Assembly (NCBI RefSeq): GCF_019320115.1
Contig: NC_089584.1
Location: 71,207,533 to 71,271,532 of the forward strand
DNA from: Miscanthus floridulus
Taxonomy: Eukaryota > Streptophyta > Magnoliopsida > Poales > Poaceae
Reading direction: 5' to 3'
Length of the DNA: 64,000 bases
Shown here: piece by piece, positions 34,095 to 45,504 of the stretch
Layout of the letters: every line of letters begins with the position of its first letter
Numbering within the stretch: the first letter of the stretch is position 1
The notes under the pieces: model-generated
The model's database searches: none
The model's input: only the letters and a program-made list of their open reading frames with translations
What the model was told of the DNA's origin: nothing
Made by a program: the position numbers and the translations under genes

Positions 34095-36480
34095 ATGGCT
34101 CATGTCAAGAATGTCGGAGGTGGTCCCGGTGATGAGGATCTAAGGCCCCCGCCTTGCCAGCCTATAGATGCAAAAGGGAAGGCGACAAAGAAGCTAGTGA
34201 TGAGGAAGCGCAAGTACCCTAATGCAGATACAGCGAGAGCAGCCGCAGTTGCAGAGGCCACAGAGCACGCAGAGAGAGAGAAGCTCGGAGTGGTGTTGTT
34301 GTTCTAGATCAGCTTTCTCCATCTACAAGGGCTGCACTTGAGCAGGTTGAGCGCCGTCATGGTGGTCCAGCTAGGACCCTCATGGTTGGAGGATGGCGTG
34401 TGGCTATTGATGAGAGTTAGACTCAGGGGGAGTCACAACAGTAGCCACAGCCAGCAGAGCAGACTTAGGAGGGAGAGCAGGCCGAGAAGATAGAGCGGGC
34501 ACCTCAGCCATAGCTTCGCCGCTCTGGTCATACCCGTGCTCCAATCACACCGAGGTCAGAGACATAGCGGAGGGGTTCTCGCCCACCGCCTAGACCATAG
34601 GGTCCGCCTCCAATGACTCACTTGGATTTGAGGGCTACCACGACCAAGCAGGTTCAACAACTCAGATTTGTGGACTTTGAGCAGTGGTTTCCACCAAGGC
34701 GGGATGAGCGTGCTTCAGAGGGTTTCTACACACCTCTACAGGAAGATTTTTATAATGCATATCTTAACAGTGGGGCCGTATTTAGATCTCAGAGGGTGTG
34801 CAACATTGAGACCATTGTAGTAGCAGCTGGAGAGCATATTCACCCTTACCTAGCTTACCTGCCAGGGCTGACAGATTTACTTGGACGGATAGGCTTATAT
34901 GTTCCATCTTGGGTCCATCAGTTCTATGCTACACTCTAGATTGACCTATGGCATAGATTTATACACTTTGCATTCAGAGGCAGAGATTACAGGCTGACGA
35001 GCACTAGGGTCAGAGAGATACTCAGGCTTTAGGAGTAGCCCATCCGGCTACATGAGGTTTGCTATGGATAGACAACGCCCCCCAGATGCCATCATGGTGG
35101 TATGGTGCCCCCTATAGATCTAGTCCGCCATTGCTTCACAGAGCCATTCGGCGAGGGGTCTAGCAGGACACCTAGTGATCTCACTCCCACTGCTAGAGTG
35201 CTTGATGCCATTATGAGGAGGACACTGCTTCCGAGGATGGGGTATCATGAGGGCTTGACTCGCATACAGTTATAGTTACTAAACACTCTGATGCAGCAGA
35301 CAGTGTTTGACATTTGGGATCTCCTTCTATTAGAGATGGAGGATACTATTATAGAGCGATTCAGGGGTCACAGGCAGCTGCCATATGCTTACTAGATTAC
35401 ATTCTTGATCCACAGGGCAGTTACTGTGAGGCCACCAGAGATGCTAGCAGAGTATAGTGGTGCTACTACAGAGTTCCGTACATACAACATGACTCAGATG
35501 ATTCGACATAGTGTAGTGAGGACACCCAGCTAGCTGAGCCAACGTCTAGAGGTGCTAGAGACTGCAGCTTAGTAGGATGAGACCATCAAGAGCATAGCAG
35601 CTATAGAGGAGGAGCAGCTTAATGCTCAGTAGGAGGGGATTGTTGTGAGCGACCCCAGTGACAGCTCAGATGATGACTACCAGCCTATTCCTCATATGCC
35701 TCTACGATGACATGACCATAAGGCTGGTAGCTCTAGTTTAGCTCCATCTACACCGTAGACTGATCCCGCTCTACTTGTCATACTTGAGCGGATGAGGTAG
35801 GATCAGGCTCGCCAGGCTCAGGAGACTAACCATGCATCAGCAGTAGCTCCTCATGCAGTAGCAGCTCCTTGGATTTATACTGCATGTTGTGACGGCTATT
35901 GGGGCTCCACCGCCAAATCTTCGCCCTAGCTAGGTCAGCCTACCACCACTTCTATCACTCTAGCTTTACAGCTTAGTGGGCTTCAGAGTCAGGGACAGCC
36001 ACCAGCATAGTTTGCTTCACCTACAGAGTAGGTGTCCCAGTGGTTTGCCTCGCTAGTGCTAGCCCCATAGTTCACACCTCTTCGGATAGGTTTCACACCG
36101 GCTCAGACTTCCTCACTGCTAGTGCTAGATACCTTAGTCTCCAGGAGCCTTAGAGTGACTTTCAGTGAGTTGATAGGGCAGCCTACTCTACCATATTTAC
36201 ATGTCCCAGGTCCTTCTATAGTTGCACCTATTACTGGGACTATAGAGATGCTCCCTTCTTCTATTGCATCATCAGAGCCACCTCCTTCAGTGATACTTGC
36301 ACAGTCTATGGCCGCTCCAGTCTCTGATCTGACCCAGACCGCTTTAGCATCACTTCTAGCTACACAGGGTTAGACAGCTCAGAGCTCAGGGTCAAATGAT
36401 GATGGCACACAGTTCTAGCTCGCTCCTCGTACCTCAGCGCCTGACTCGTCCGCTGCAGCCCTGCCGACCAACCCTTAGGT
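34095..36480 (+). pseudogene. Extra gene after pol of the Sirevirus (env-like position), decayed
   Basis: Begins MAHVKNVGGGPGDED with a basic Lys/Arg stretch. A frame change near 34290 is followed by one single frame kept to about 36480. In that frame I count about 25 TAG, one TGA and no TAA stops. The readable parts include FVDFEQWFPPRRDERASEGF and LPGLTDLLGRIGLYVPSW (34680-34920), a region rich in Leu/Arg/Gln, an acidic DPSDSSDDD (about 35660) and Ser/Pro/Thr-rich low complexity to the end. I see no transmembrane segment. Sireviruses often have an extra ORF here, sometimes called env-like, but nothing in this one shows an envelope function, so the name is positional. Confidence 0.6.
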
Positions 36481-36952
36481 TTTGGTGTTTGATGCCAAAT
36501 GGGGAGAGGGATCGAGTATGTTAGATCTAGGGGGGAGCGACTTAGGGGGAGCTAAGTTTATCTATTATATTTGGTTTTTATGTGTGATACACTATTATGC
36601 ATTCGTGACTTTACTTTTATGCATCAAACTATATTTATGTGATAGTGATATCTATGTGATCGTGATATGTGACATGTGTGCTCTCTACTTTGAATCTTTT
36701 ATATGTCATATCACTAGTGTTATGCTCATTTGCTTTGCTTCCACGTTTTACTCCGATGCAAATGAGCTTTATTACTTGTACTCATGCTTATTTCATATCT
36801 TTTGAGTATATCAAGTTGGCTTAGGTCATATAAGCTTGCCTAATTCTTTTGTTCTTATTAACAAAAACTTATATCAACCAAGCATGTTTAAAACCTCAAC
36901 TCTTTCACATACTCAAGGTGGTATTGTCATCAATCACCAAAAAGGGGGAGAT
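36481..36952 (+). other. 3' non-coding region and PPT of Sirevirus internal 1
   Basis: AT-rich. Ends with caccaaaaagggggagat (36937-36952), the polypurine tract next to LTR B. The equivalent before LTR C is at 45487-45504. Confidence 0.7.
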
Positions 36953-38408
36953 TGAAAGCATCTAGGCCCCTAGTTGGGTATCGGTGATTAATGACAATAC
37001 GTGATTACTGTGACTAACGTGTGTTTTGTAGAGGCAATTAAGTTAGGTCAAGGTAATGGAGATCAATTGGGCTATCATGGTGGTCATGCCCCTATTATGG
37101 AAATCATTTTGATTTTCAAAGGATGGACGACAAGGTTAAGGATGGACTAGTTCTAAGTATCGATTGGAGTTGAAGAGACACTTAGAGTAGTTTAGGACTT
37201 TGTTTTTCCTTTGGCCATACTATTAAGGGGGGTATGGATGGGTAGCTTGACCTAGGTGAGTCTAGTGGGTTAGGTGTGGTGCACACTTGCTAAACCTAGC
37301 ACTAGGTAGCTCCTAAAAAGCCCATAGATCCATTGGAGCAAACTTCATTCACATATGATCGAGAGTTGGAAGTGAATGGAGGGTCAAATACTGACCGGAT
37401 GCTAGCTTCGATGTGACCGGACGCTAGCGCAGAGTCCGGTCAGTTCATTTGATCAAGGTGAAGTCATCTAGAAGTGACCGGACGCTGAGAGGTGAAGTGA
37501 TCGAACGCTGAGTCCTAGCGTCCGGTCGACTCCAGTAAGGTTCCAGAGAGGGGAAATCACGACCGGACATGTCCGGTCACATTTTAAATACTAGAGTTTG
37601 GGGAGAACTGATGGGAGCGTCCGGTCAACATGACGGGAGCGTCCGGTCACCCCGCAGAAGCACATAACGGTTCATTTTTCAGCCATGGTTATAAATACTT
37701 CCTCCATTCACATGTGGGGGTACTTTTGCTCATTTCAACAACTGAGAAACACCTTTGAGAGTGCCAAGAAGAGCAAAGTCCTAGTGAGGTGGTTGAGATT
37801 TGAGAATCCCAAAGAGAGCCCTCATTAGTGAGATCAAGAGTAGCAAAGTGTGCATCTACCCTTCTCATTAGGCTTGTCGTGGTCAAGTGAGATTTCGTGC
37901 TTGTTACTCTTGGTGATCACCATCACCTAGATGGCTTGGTGGTATTTTGGAGTTTGGTGATCATCCGGTGGAGCTTGTGGATGACCCAACTCAAGTTGTG
38001 AGCGGTTGTGGGTAATTCACCACGACAGAGTGTCGAAGAATCAACCCATAGAGAGAACTTGATCCTTGCATGGATCAAGGGGGAGCTACACCCTTGTGCG
38101 GGTGCTCTAATGAGGACTAGTGGGGAGTGGCGACTCTCCGATACCTCAGCAAAACATCGCCGTGTTTCTCCGTCCTTATTTACTTTGAGCATTTCCTTTG
38201 AGCAATTCAATTCTTGTCATTTACATTCATAGAATTGTCATGCTAGAGTAGGATTGGAACATAGGTTGCTAAACTTTTGTGCGGTAGATCAATAGATACA
38301 CTTTCTAGGCATAAGGGGTTAATTGGGCTAACCATAGGACTTAATTATTGCAAAGAAATTTAGAATTAGCCCAATTCACCCCCCCTCTTGGGCATCTTGA
38401 TCCTTTCA
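36953..38408 (+). mobile_element. Sirevirus LTR B (shared middle LTR)
   Basis: 1456 bp, tgaaagcatctaggccc to gatcctttca. PPT on its left and PBS on its right (38411), so it serves as 3' LTR of internal 1 and 5' LTR of internal 2. Array at 37395-37650, TATA 37690. Confidence 0.88.
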
Positions 38409-38461
38409 ATTGGTATCGGAGCCTCGTGCTCACGTATTTAGGCTTAACCACCTAGAGAAAG

Positions 38462-40643
38462 ATGTCTCACAGGGATGGACCTCCTCCTTTCTTTGAGGGG
38501 TTGATTTTCCATACTAGAAAATCCGCATGGAGGTGTATCTAGAAGCTCTAGATGTTGGGATACTTAGAGCCGCCTCACAAGGCTTCCCAAAACCTTGGGA
38601 TGCTACACACCTACAAGGTGATGAGGTAAATTACGAAAAATGGAATGCAAAGGCTCAAAACACCATCTTTAGAGGCCTTTGCAAAGATGTGTTCAACCGG
38701 GTGAGGAACCACAAAGACGCCCATGCACTATGGTCGGACGTTTGTGCGCTCCATGAGGGAACAAAGAGTGAGCATGAGGAATGCTATCATCTTGTCATGA
38801 AAAAGCTTAACTCTTTTGAGATGCTTTCCAAAGAATGTGCTAATGAAATGTATTCACGCTTGAATATTCTTGTAGAGGAAGTCAATGGGCTTGGACTCAC
38901 TCAAATGCAACCATCCGATGTTGTAAGAAAGATCTTGAGCGTCATCCTCATTGACAAATATGGGCATATTGTGACCGTGCTTCATCAAGGTGATCTTTCC
39001 ACCACTACACCAACACAAATCTTGGGAAAGATCAATGCTCATGAGATGTACATGCACATCACACCTCAAGATGGCTCATCCTCTAACAAGAAGAAAGACA
39101 AAGACTTGGCATTCAAGGCTAGCCAAGAGAAGGGCAAAGCAAGACTTGAGTATGAGAGCTCAAGTGATGATGAAATTGATGATGCAAGTCTTGCTCTCAT
39201 GGTGAGAAGAACCGCCAAGATGCTAAAGAAGCTCAACAAGAGTGGCATCAAGTTTGATGGCAAGAAGAAGAAGTTCTTCACTAGTTCTAGAAGGAAGCCA
39301 ATCTCCAAGATGGATTGCTACAATTGTGGAGAACTTGGTCATCTAGCACACCAATGCACCAAGCCTAAGAAAGACAAGTTCAAGAACAAGTACAAGGGCA
39401 AGAAAGATGACTCAAGCAATGAAGAAGAAGATGAGAAGAAGAAAACCAAGCCATACAAGAAGAGAGATGGCAAGAAGAAGGACTTCCACAAGAAGAAGAA
39501 AAGTGGAAAGGCATACATCGTCGGTGATTGGCTCACGGACATTGATTCATCTAGTGGCTCATCCGATGATGATAGTGACAACGAGAAGGTGGCCGCCATT
39601 GTTATTGACTCTTCATCATCTTCACCGCCACCACCGCCATCATCCCCTATACACCTATGCCTTATGGCCAAGGGTGATCGCAAGGTATCAAATGATGATA
39701 GTAGTGGTGATGAACATGCTAGCAATGATGATAGCGATGTGATGATGATAGCGATAGTGATGATGATGAATATGAATCACCTTCTTATGTTGATCTTGTT
39801 AAATTGCTAAATCAATACACTAAGATCATTAGAAAGAGTAGAGCTAAGAATGAAAAACTAGAGGCTAAGAATGATTCACTTTTAGCAAAATGTGATATAG
39901 CCGAAAAGGCTAGTGTTGAGCTTAGAGAAGCAAATGATGCTATATCATCCAAACTCAAGGAGCTCAAATCTTCTAAGAAAGAGCTTAAAGATAAACATGA
40001 TAAACTTGAGCGGATGTACAAAGAGCTCATCACTAGCCACAATAAGCTAAAACAAGAATATACTACTCTTAAGATTAATCATGATAATCTTGTCATTGCT
40101 CAAGAATTTCTATCCAATGAGCCACATGATGCTACTAACAATGTTGTTAAGATTGATATAGCTACATCATGTGATGATTTGATCATTGAGAGCATTGAGC
40201 AAAGTTCTAGTAGCAAGGGCAAGCAAGTGGTTGAGGCTGATAATTATGATGAGTTTGTCAAGCTCAAGAATGACAATGAAAAGCTCAAGAAAGATCTTGA
40301 AGAGCTCAAGACCACCAACACCATAGTGTGTGAAACTAGTGATCATGATGGTGACTTGATTCTTGAGAATGAGAAGCTCAAAGAAGAGAACAAGAAGCTC
40401 AAGCAAGAGAAAAATAATGATGCTCTCAAGGAAGAGAACAAGAAGCTCAAGTTGGAGAAAGAGCATCTCAAGATTGGATTGAGCAAGTTCACAAGAGGCA
40501 AGCATCTTCAAAGTGAGCTACTAATGAACACCGTCATGAAGATGGATAGAAGTGGCATTGGGTACATGGCAAACAAAGAGAAGAAGGCTCAAGCTCAACA
40601 ACAACAAAAGCCAAAGCCAAAGAAGTGTTTTGAGTGTGGACAG
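38462..40643 (+). pseudogene. gag: Sirevirus gag, copy 2 (main part)
   Basis: ATG at 38462 is kept, but a 1-nt deletion and a TAG near 38510-38520 break the first 20 codons. From 38527 the frame is open for 427 codons: gag domain, CCHC knuckle CYNCGELGHLAHQC intact (about 39318-39357), Lys-rich and Asp/Ser-rich segments. After a small duplication/frame change near 39735 the coiled-coil part (39804-40640) runs to a second knuckle CFECGQ, where the solo LTR inserts. Better preserved than copy 1. Confidence 0.88.
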
Positions 40644-40645
40644 GA

Positions 40646-42510
40646 TGAAAGGTCCTAATGGCTAGAGGGGGGTGAATAGCCTAATAAAAATTTCTACAAC
40701 AACACTTAATAAAATTGTTAGACAATTATGAGACGAAGCAAGTGTTGTGCTGGCCTATTCAAAATGCAAGCCACCTACCACAATTCTAGTTTATATAATG
40801 TCTATTCACACAATAGCTATGACACTACCCTATGTTTGTGTACTCTCAAAGGCTAACTAAAGAGACACACCAACCAATCAAGCAAGCTCTCACAACTAGC
40901 TACACTAAAGAACTTGACAACTAGTTTGCGGTAATGTAAAGAGAGTGATCAAGAAGGTTATACCGCCATGTAGATGAAGGAACTAATCAATCACAAGGAT
41001 GAATAACAATGAAGACCAATCACCTCAGAATCAATGATGAACACAATGATTTTTTACCGAGGTTCACTTGCTTGCCGGCAAGCTAGTCCTCGTTGTGGTG
41101 ATACACTCACTTGGAGGTTCACGCGCTAATTGGCTTCACACGCCAAACTCTCAATAGGGTGCCACACAACCAACATAAGATGAGGATCACACAAGCCATG
41201 AGCAATCCACTAGAGTACCTTTTGGCTCTCCACCGGGGAAAGGTCAAGAACCCCTCACAATCACCATGATCAGAGCCGAAGAAAATCACCACCCTCCGCT
41301 CAACGATCCTCGCTGCTCCAAGCTGTCTAGGTGGTGGCAATCACCAAGAGTAACAAGTGAATCCTACAGCGAAACACGGACACCAAGTGCCTCTAGATAC
41401 AAACACTCAAGCAATGCACTTGGATTCTCTCCCAATCTCACAAAGATGATGAATCAATGATGGAGATGAGTGGGAGGGCTTTGGCTAAGCTCACAAGGTT
41501 GCTATGTCAATGCAAATGGCCAAAAGAGTGAGCTTGAACCGGCCATGGGGCTTAAATAGAAGCCCCCACGAAATAGAGCCATTGTACCCCTTCACTAGGC
41601 ATAGCACGGGCTGACCGAATGCTCCGGTTATGTTGACCGAACGCTGGACCTCAGCGTCCGGTCGCCCGACGATAGCCACGTGTTTCGATCTCAACGGTCA
41701 CTTGAGTTGACCGGACGTTGCGCTATAATTGACCGAATGCTAAGCCACCAGCGTCCGATCGTTTCCAGTAAGGTTCCAGAAACGCTTTTCACCCACCAGA
41801 CGCGTCCGGTCAAGCACAACCGGACCCTTCCATCATCTGGTCAGAGACCCTAGCCTTTGAGCGCTGCCCGACAACAGGACCGGACACACCTCGCCAGCGT
41901 CCGGTCGCTGAGTGACCCAGCGTCCAATCCTTTGACCGATGCTAGCATCTTTGCTGTAACAACTGACCGGACGTGCCGGTTCCTCTGGGACCAGCGTCCG
42001 GTCACCTTGTGACCAGCGAGACTAACTCCTTTTCACCTCTAACTTCTTCACCCTTGCTCAAATGTGCCAACCACCAAGTGTATTACCTTGTGCATGTGTG
42101 TTAGCATATTTTCACAAACATTTTCAAGGGTGTTAGCATTCTACTAGATCCTAGATGCATATGCAATGAGTTAGAGCATCTAGTGGCACTTTGATAACCG
42201 CATTCCGATACGAGTTTCACCCCTCTTAATAGTACGGCTATCAAACCTAAATGTGATCACACTCTCTAAGTGTCTTGATCACCAAAACAAAATAGCTCCT
42301 ACAAATTATACATTTGCCTTGAGCTTTTTATTTTTCTCTTTCTTCTTTCCAAGTCCAAGCACTTGATCATTACCATGGCATCATCTTCATCATGCTATGA
42401 TCTTCATTTGCTTCATGACTTGGAGTGTGCTACCTATCTCATGATCACTTGATAAACTAGGTTAGCACTTAGGGTTTCATCAATTTACCAAAACCAAACT
42501 AGAGCTTTCA
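40646..42510 (-). mobile_element. Solo LTR, family B, copy 2, reverse, inside gag
   Basis: Minus strand tgaaagctctagtttggt to cattaggacctttca. Flanked by cagga (40641-40645) and taaga (42511-42515); the empty site in copy 1 reads caaga, so each side has one transition. The centre (41610-42010) holds the GACCGGACGC array. A TATA-like tatttaag (minus, 41551-41558) follows about 55 bp after it. Ends match 8472-10733. Confidence 0.8.
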
Positions 42511-42515
42511 TAAGA

Positions 42516-42744
42516 AGGGCACTTTGCCCATGAGTGCCAAACTCCACCACCACAACCCTTGCCCAAGCATGCTAGACCTTTTGCCTTCAATGCTCATTAC
42601 ATGCTTAGAAAGGATTCTAGTGGAAAGATGAAAGTCATGTTCTTAGGACCTCCAAACAAGAATAGGCCTAAGAAAATTTGGGTTGCAAAGTCACTTGTTG
42701 AGAAGGTGAAGGGCCCTCAACAAGTTTGGGTTTCTAAAGCTTGA
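42516..42744 (+). pseudogene. gag: Sirevirus gag, copy 2, 3' end
   Basis: Continues the second CCHC knuckle (GHFAHECQTP) and the tail KNRPKKIWVAKSLVEKV to the stop at 42742. Confidence 0.85.
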
Positions 42745-42758
42745 TCTCTTATGTGTAG

Positions 42759-44672
42759 GTGAACTACAAGACCGGTGGAAGTCATTGGGTTATTGATAGT
42801 GGTTGCACATAACATATGACCGGTGATCCTCGTATGTTCACCTCACTAGATGAAGAAGTAGATGGGTAAGAAAGAATCTCATTTGGAGATAATTCTAAGG
42901 GCAAGGTTAAAGGATTGGGCAAAGTGGTAATATCAAATGATCATTCTATCTCAAATGTGCTCTATGTTGCTTCATTGAGCTTCAACTTGCTATTTGTTGG
43001 ACAATTGTGTGATCTTGGCTTCCAATGCTTATTCACCAAGAAGAAAGTTGTTGTATCTAAGAAGGATGATGATCAAGTGATATTCAAAGGATTTAGATAC
43101 AACAATCTATAATTAGTGGATTTCACCTCTGAAGATGCTAACTTGAAAATATGCCTATTTACCAAAACAACACTTGGGTGGCTATGTCATAGAAGACTTC
43201 CTCATGTTGGGATGAGCTCACTCAAGAAGCTAATGAAGAATGATTTGGTGAGAGGGTTAAAGGATGTGAGGTTTGAGAAGGATAAGCTTTGTAGTGCATG
43301 TCAAGCCGGCAAGCAAGTTGCAAATACTCATCCAACAAAAGCTTTCATGTCAACCACAAGAGTGCTAGAACTCCTTCACATGGACTTATTTGGACCAACA
43401 ACATACAAGAGTTTGGGAGGAAATCTTTATTGTCTTGTGATTGTTGATGACTATTCAAGATACACATGGGTATTCTTCCTTCATGACAAATCCGAAGTTG
43501 CATCTTGCTTCAAGAAGTTTGCCAAAAGAGCATAAAATAAATTTGATGTGAAGCTCAAGAAGATTAGAAGTGACAATGGGAAGAAATTTGACAACACAAA
43601 CATTAAAGCCTATTGTGATAAAGTTGAGATCAAGCATGAGGTCTCCGCAACATATACTCCTCAACAAAATGCTGTAGTTGAGAGAAAGAACCGGACATTG
43701 ATCACTCTTGCAAGAACAATGCTAGATGAGTACAACACCCTCGAAGCTCTATGGGTGGAAGCTATCAACACCGCATGCTATGCATCCAACCTCCTATTCC
43801 TTCAAAAGTTCTTTGGCAAGACACCTTATGAGTTGCTCAATAGGAAGAAGCCGGACGTCTCCTTCTTTAGGGTGTTTGGTTGCAAATGCTACATCTACAA
43901 GAAGCGGCAACACCTAGGGAAGTTTCAAAGACGTTATGATATTGGTTTTCTTGTTGGTTACTTATCAAAGTCCAAAGCATATAGAGTATTTAATCATGCT
44001 ACCGGCTTGATTGAAGAAACATATGATGTGGAATTTGATGAATCTAACGGCTCCTAAGGAGCACATAAGAACCTTGATAATGTAGGTGATGAACCATTGA
44101 GGGAGGCTATAAAGAACATTCTAGATGAAGACAACAAGCCTAAAGATGATGAAGATGATGTACAAGTGATTGATCCATCTTCTTCATCAAATGTGCTAGA
44201 AGATGGTGATAAAGATGGGAGAGTAGAAAATAAAGACACTCATGTCTCCCATGATCAAATGGTGGTACAAGCACAAGATGTTGATGCTCCACAACCTCCT
44301 CCTCAAATGGTCAATAGAAGAAACACACCTCTACTACAAGATCATCCACAAGATCTTATCATTGGGACTCCATCAAAGGGTGTAATGACTCGCTCACAAA
44401 AACTTGCTTCATTTATTACACATCACACTTTTGTCTCTTGTTTTGAGCCTACTAAGGTAGAAGAAGCTCTTCAAGATCCGGATTGGATAAATTTCATGCA
44501 TGAAGAGTTGAACAACTTCACCCGCAATGAAGTTTGGACTCTTGAAGAGCGGCCAAAAGGTGCAAGAGTCATTGGAACAAAGTGGGTGTTCCACAACAAG
44601 CAAGATGATCAAGGCGTAGTTGTGAGGAACAAGACAAGACTAGTTGCAAAGGGGTTCTCTCAAGTTGAAGGT
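42759..44672 (+). pseudogene. pol: Sirevirus pol, copy 2, truncated in RT
   Basis: Protease WVIDSGCT, pre-integrase, zinc ligands and integrase core are present ([24 protein letters not shown] with Gly changed to Ala). Stops come from CAA-to-TAA (42810, 42868, 43533, 44056). RT begins ([14 protein letters not shown]) but ends at 44672, before the catalytic YVDD, where sequence jumps back to the pre-integrase region. Confidence 0.85.
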
Positions 44673-45254
44673 TTCCAATGCTTATTCACCGAGAAGTTGT
44701 TGTATCTAAGAAGGATGATGATCAAGTGATATTCAAAGGATTTAGATACAACAATCTATACTTAGTGGATTTCACCTCCGAAGATGCTAACTTGAAAACA
44801 TGCCTATTCACCAAAACAACACTTGGGTGGCTATGGTATAGAAGACTTGCTCATGTTGGGATGAGCTCACTCAAGAAGCTAATGAAGAATGATTTGGTGA
44901 GAGAGTTGAAGGATGTGAGGTTTGAGAAGGACAAGCTTTGTAGTGCATGTCAAGCTGGCAAGCAAGTTGCAAATACTCATCCAACAAAAGCTTTCATGTC
45001 AACCACAAGAGTGCTAGAACTCCTTCACATGATCTTATTTGGACCAACAACATACAAGAGTTTGGGAGGAAATCTTTATTGTCTTGTGATTGTTGATGAC
45101 TATTCAAGATACACATGGGTATTCTTCCTTAATGATAAATCCGAAGTTGCATCTTGCTTCAAGAAGTTTGCCAAGAGAGCATAAAATGAATTTGAACTGA
45201 AGCTCAAGAAGATTAGAAGTGACAATGGGAAGGAATTTGACAACACAAACATTG
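44673..45254 (+). pseudogene. Second, out-of-order copy of pre-integrase and integrase start
   Basis: Begins ccaatgcttattcaccgaga, which corresponds to 43022. Repeats 43022-43602 with changes (DLFGP now ILFGP) and stops short in the middle of integrase, where it jumps to the 3' non-coding region. Confidence 0.85.
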
Positions 45255-45504
45255 AAGTCATATCACTAGTGTTATGCTCATTTGCTTTGCTTCCGCGTTT
45301 TACTCCGATGCAAATGAGCTTTATTACTTGTACTCTTGCTTATTTCATATCTTTTGAGTACATCATGTTGGCTTGGGTCATATAAGCTTGCCTAATTCTT
45401 TTGTTTTTATTGACAAAAGCTTATATGAACCAAGCATGTTAAAAACCTCAACTCTTTCACATACTCGAGGTGGTATTGTCATCAATCACCAAAAAGGGGG
45501 AGAT
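45255..45504 (+). other. 3' non-coding remnant and PPT of internal 2
   Basis: Matches 36703-36952 from tcatatcactagtgttatgc on. The RT, RNase H and extra gene are therefore deleted from internal 2. PPT aaaaagggggagat at 45490-45504. Confidence 0.8.

Noticed and set aside
34305..36480. TAG used as a sense codon
   Set aside because: The host gene in this window ends in TAG at 51477, and plants have no such recoding. Mutation of CAG is simpler.
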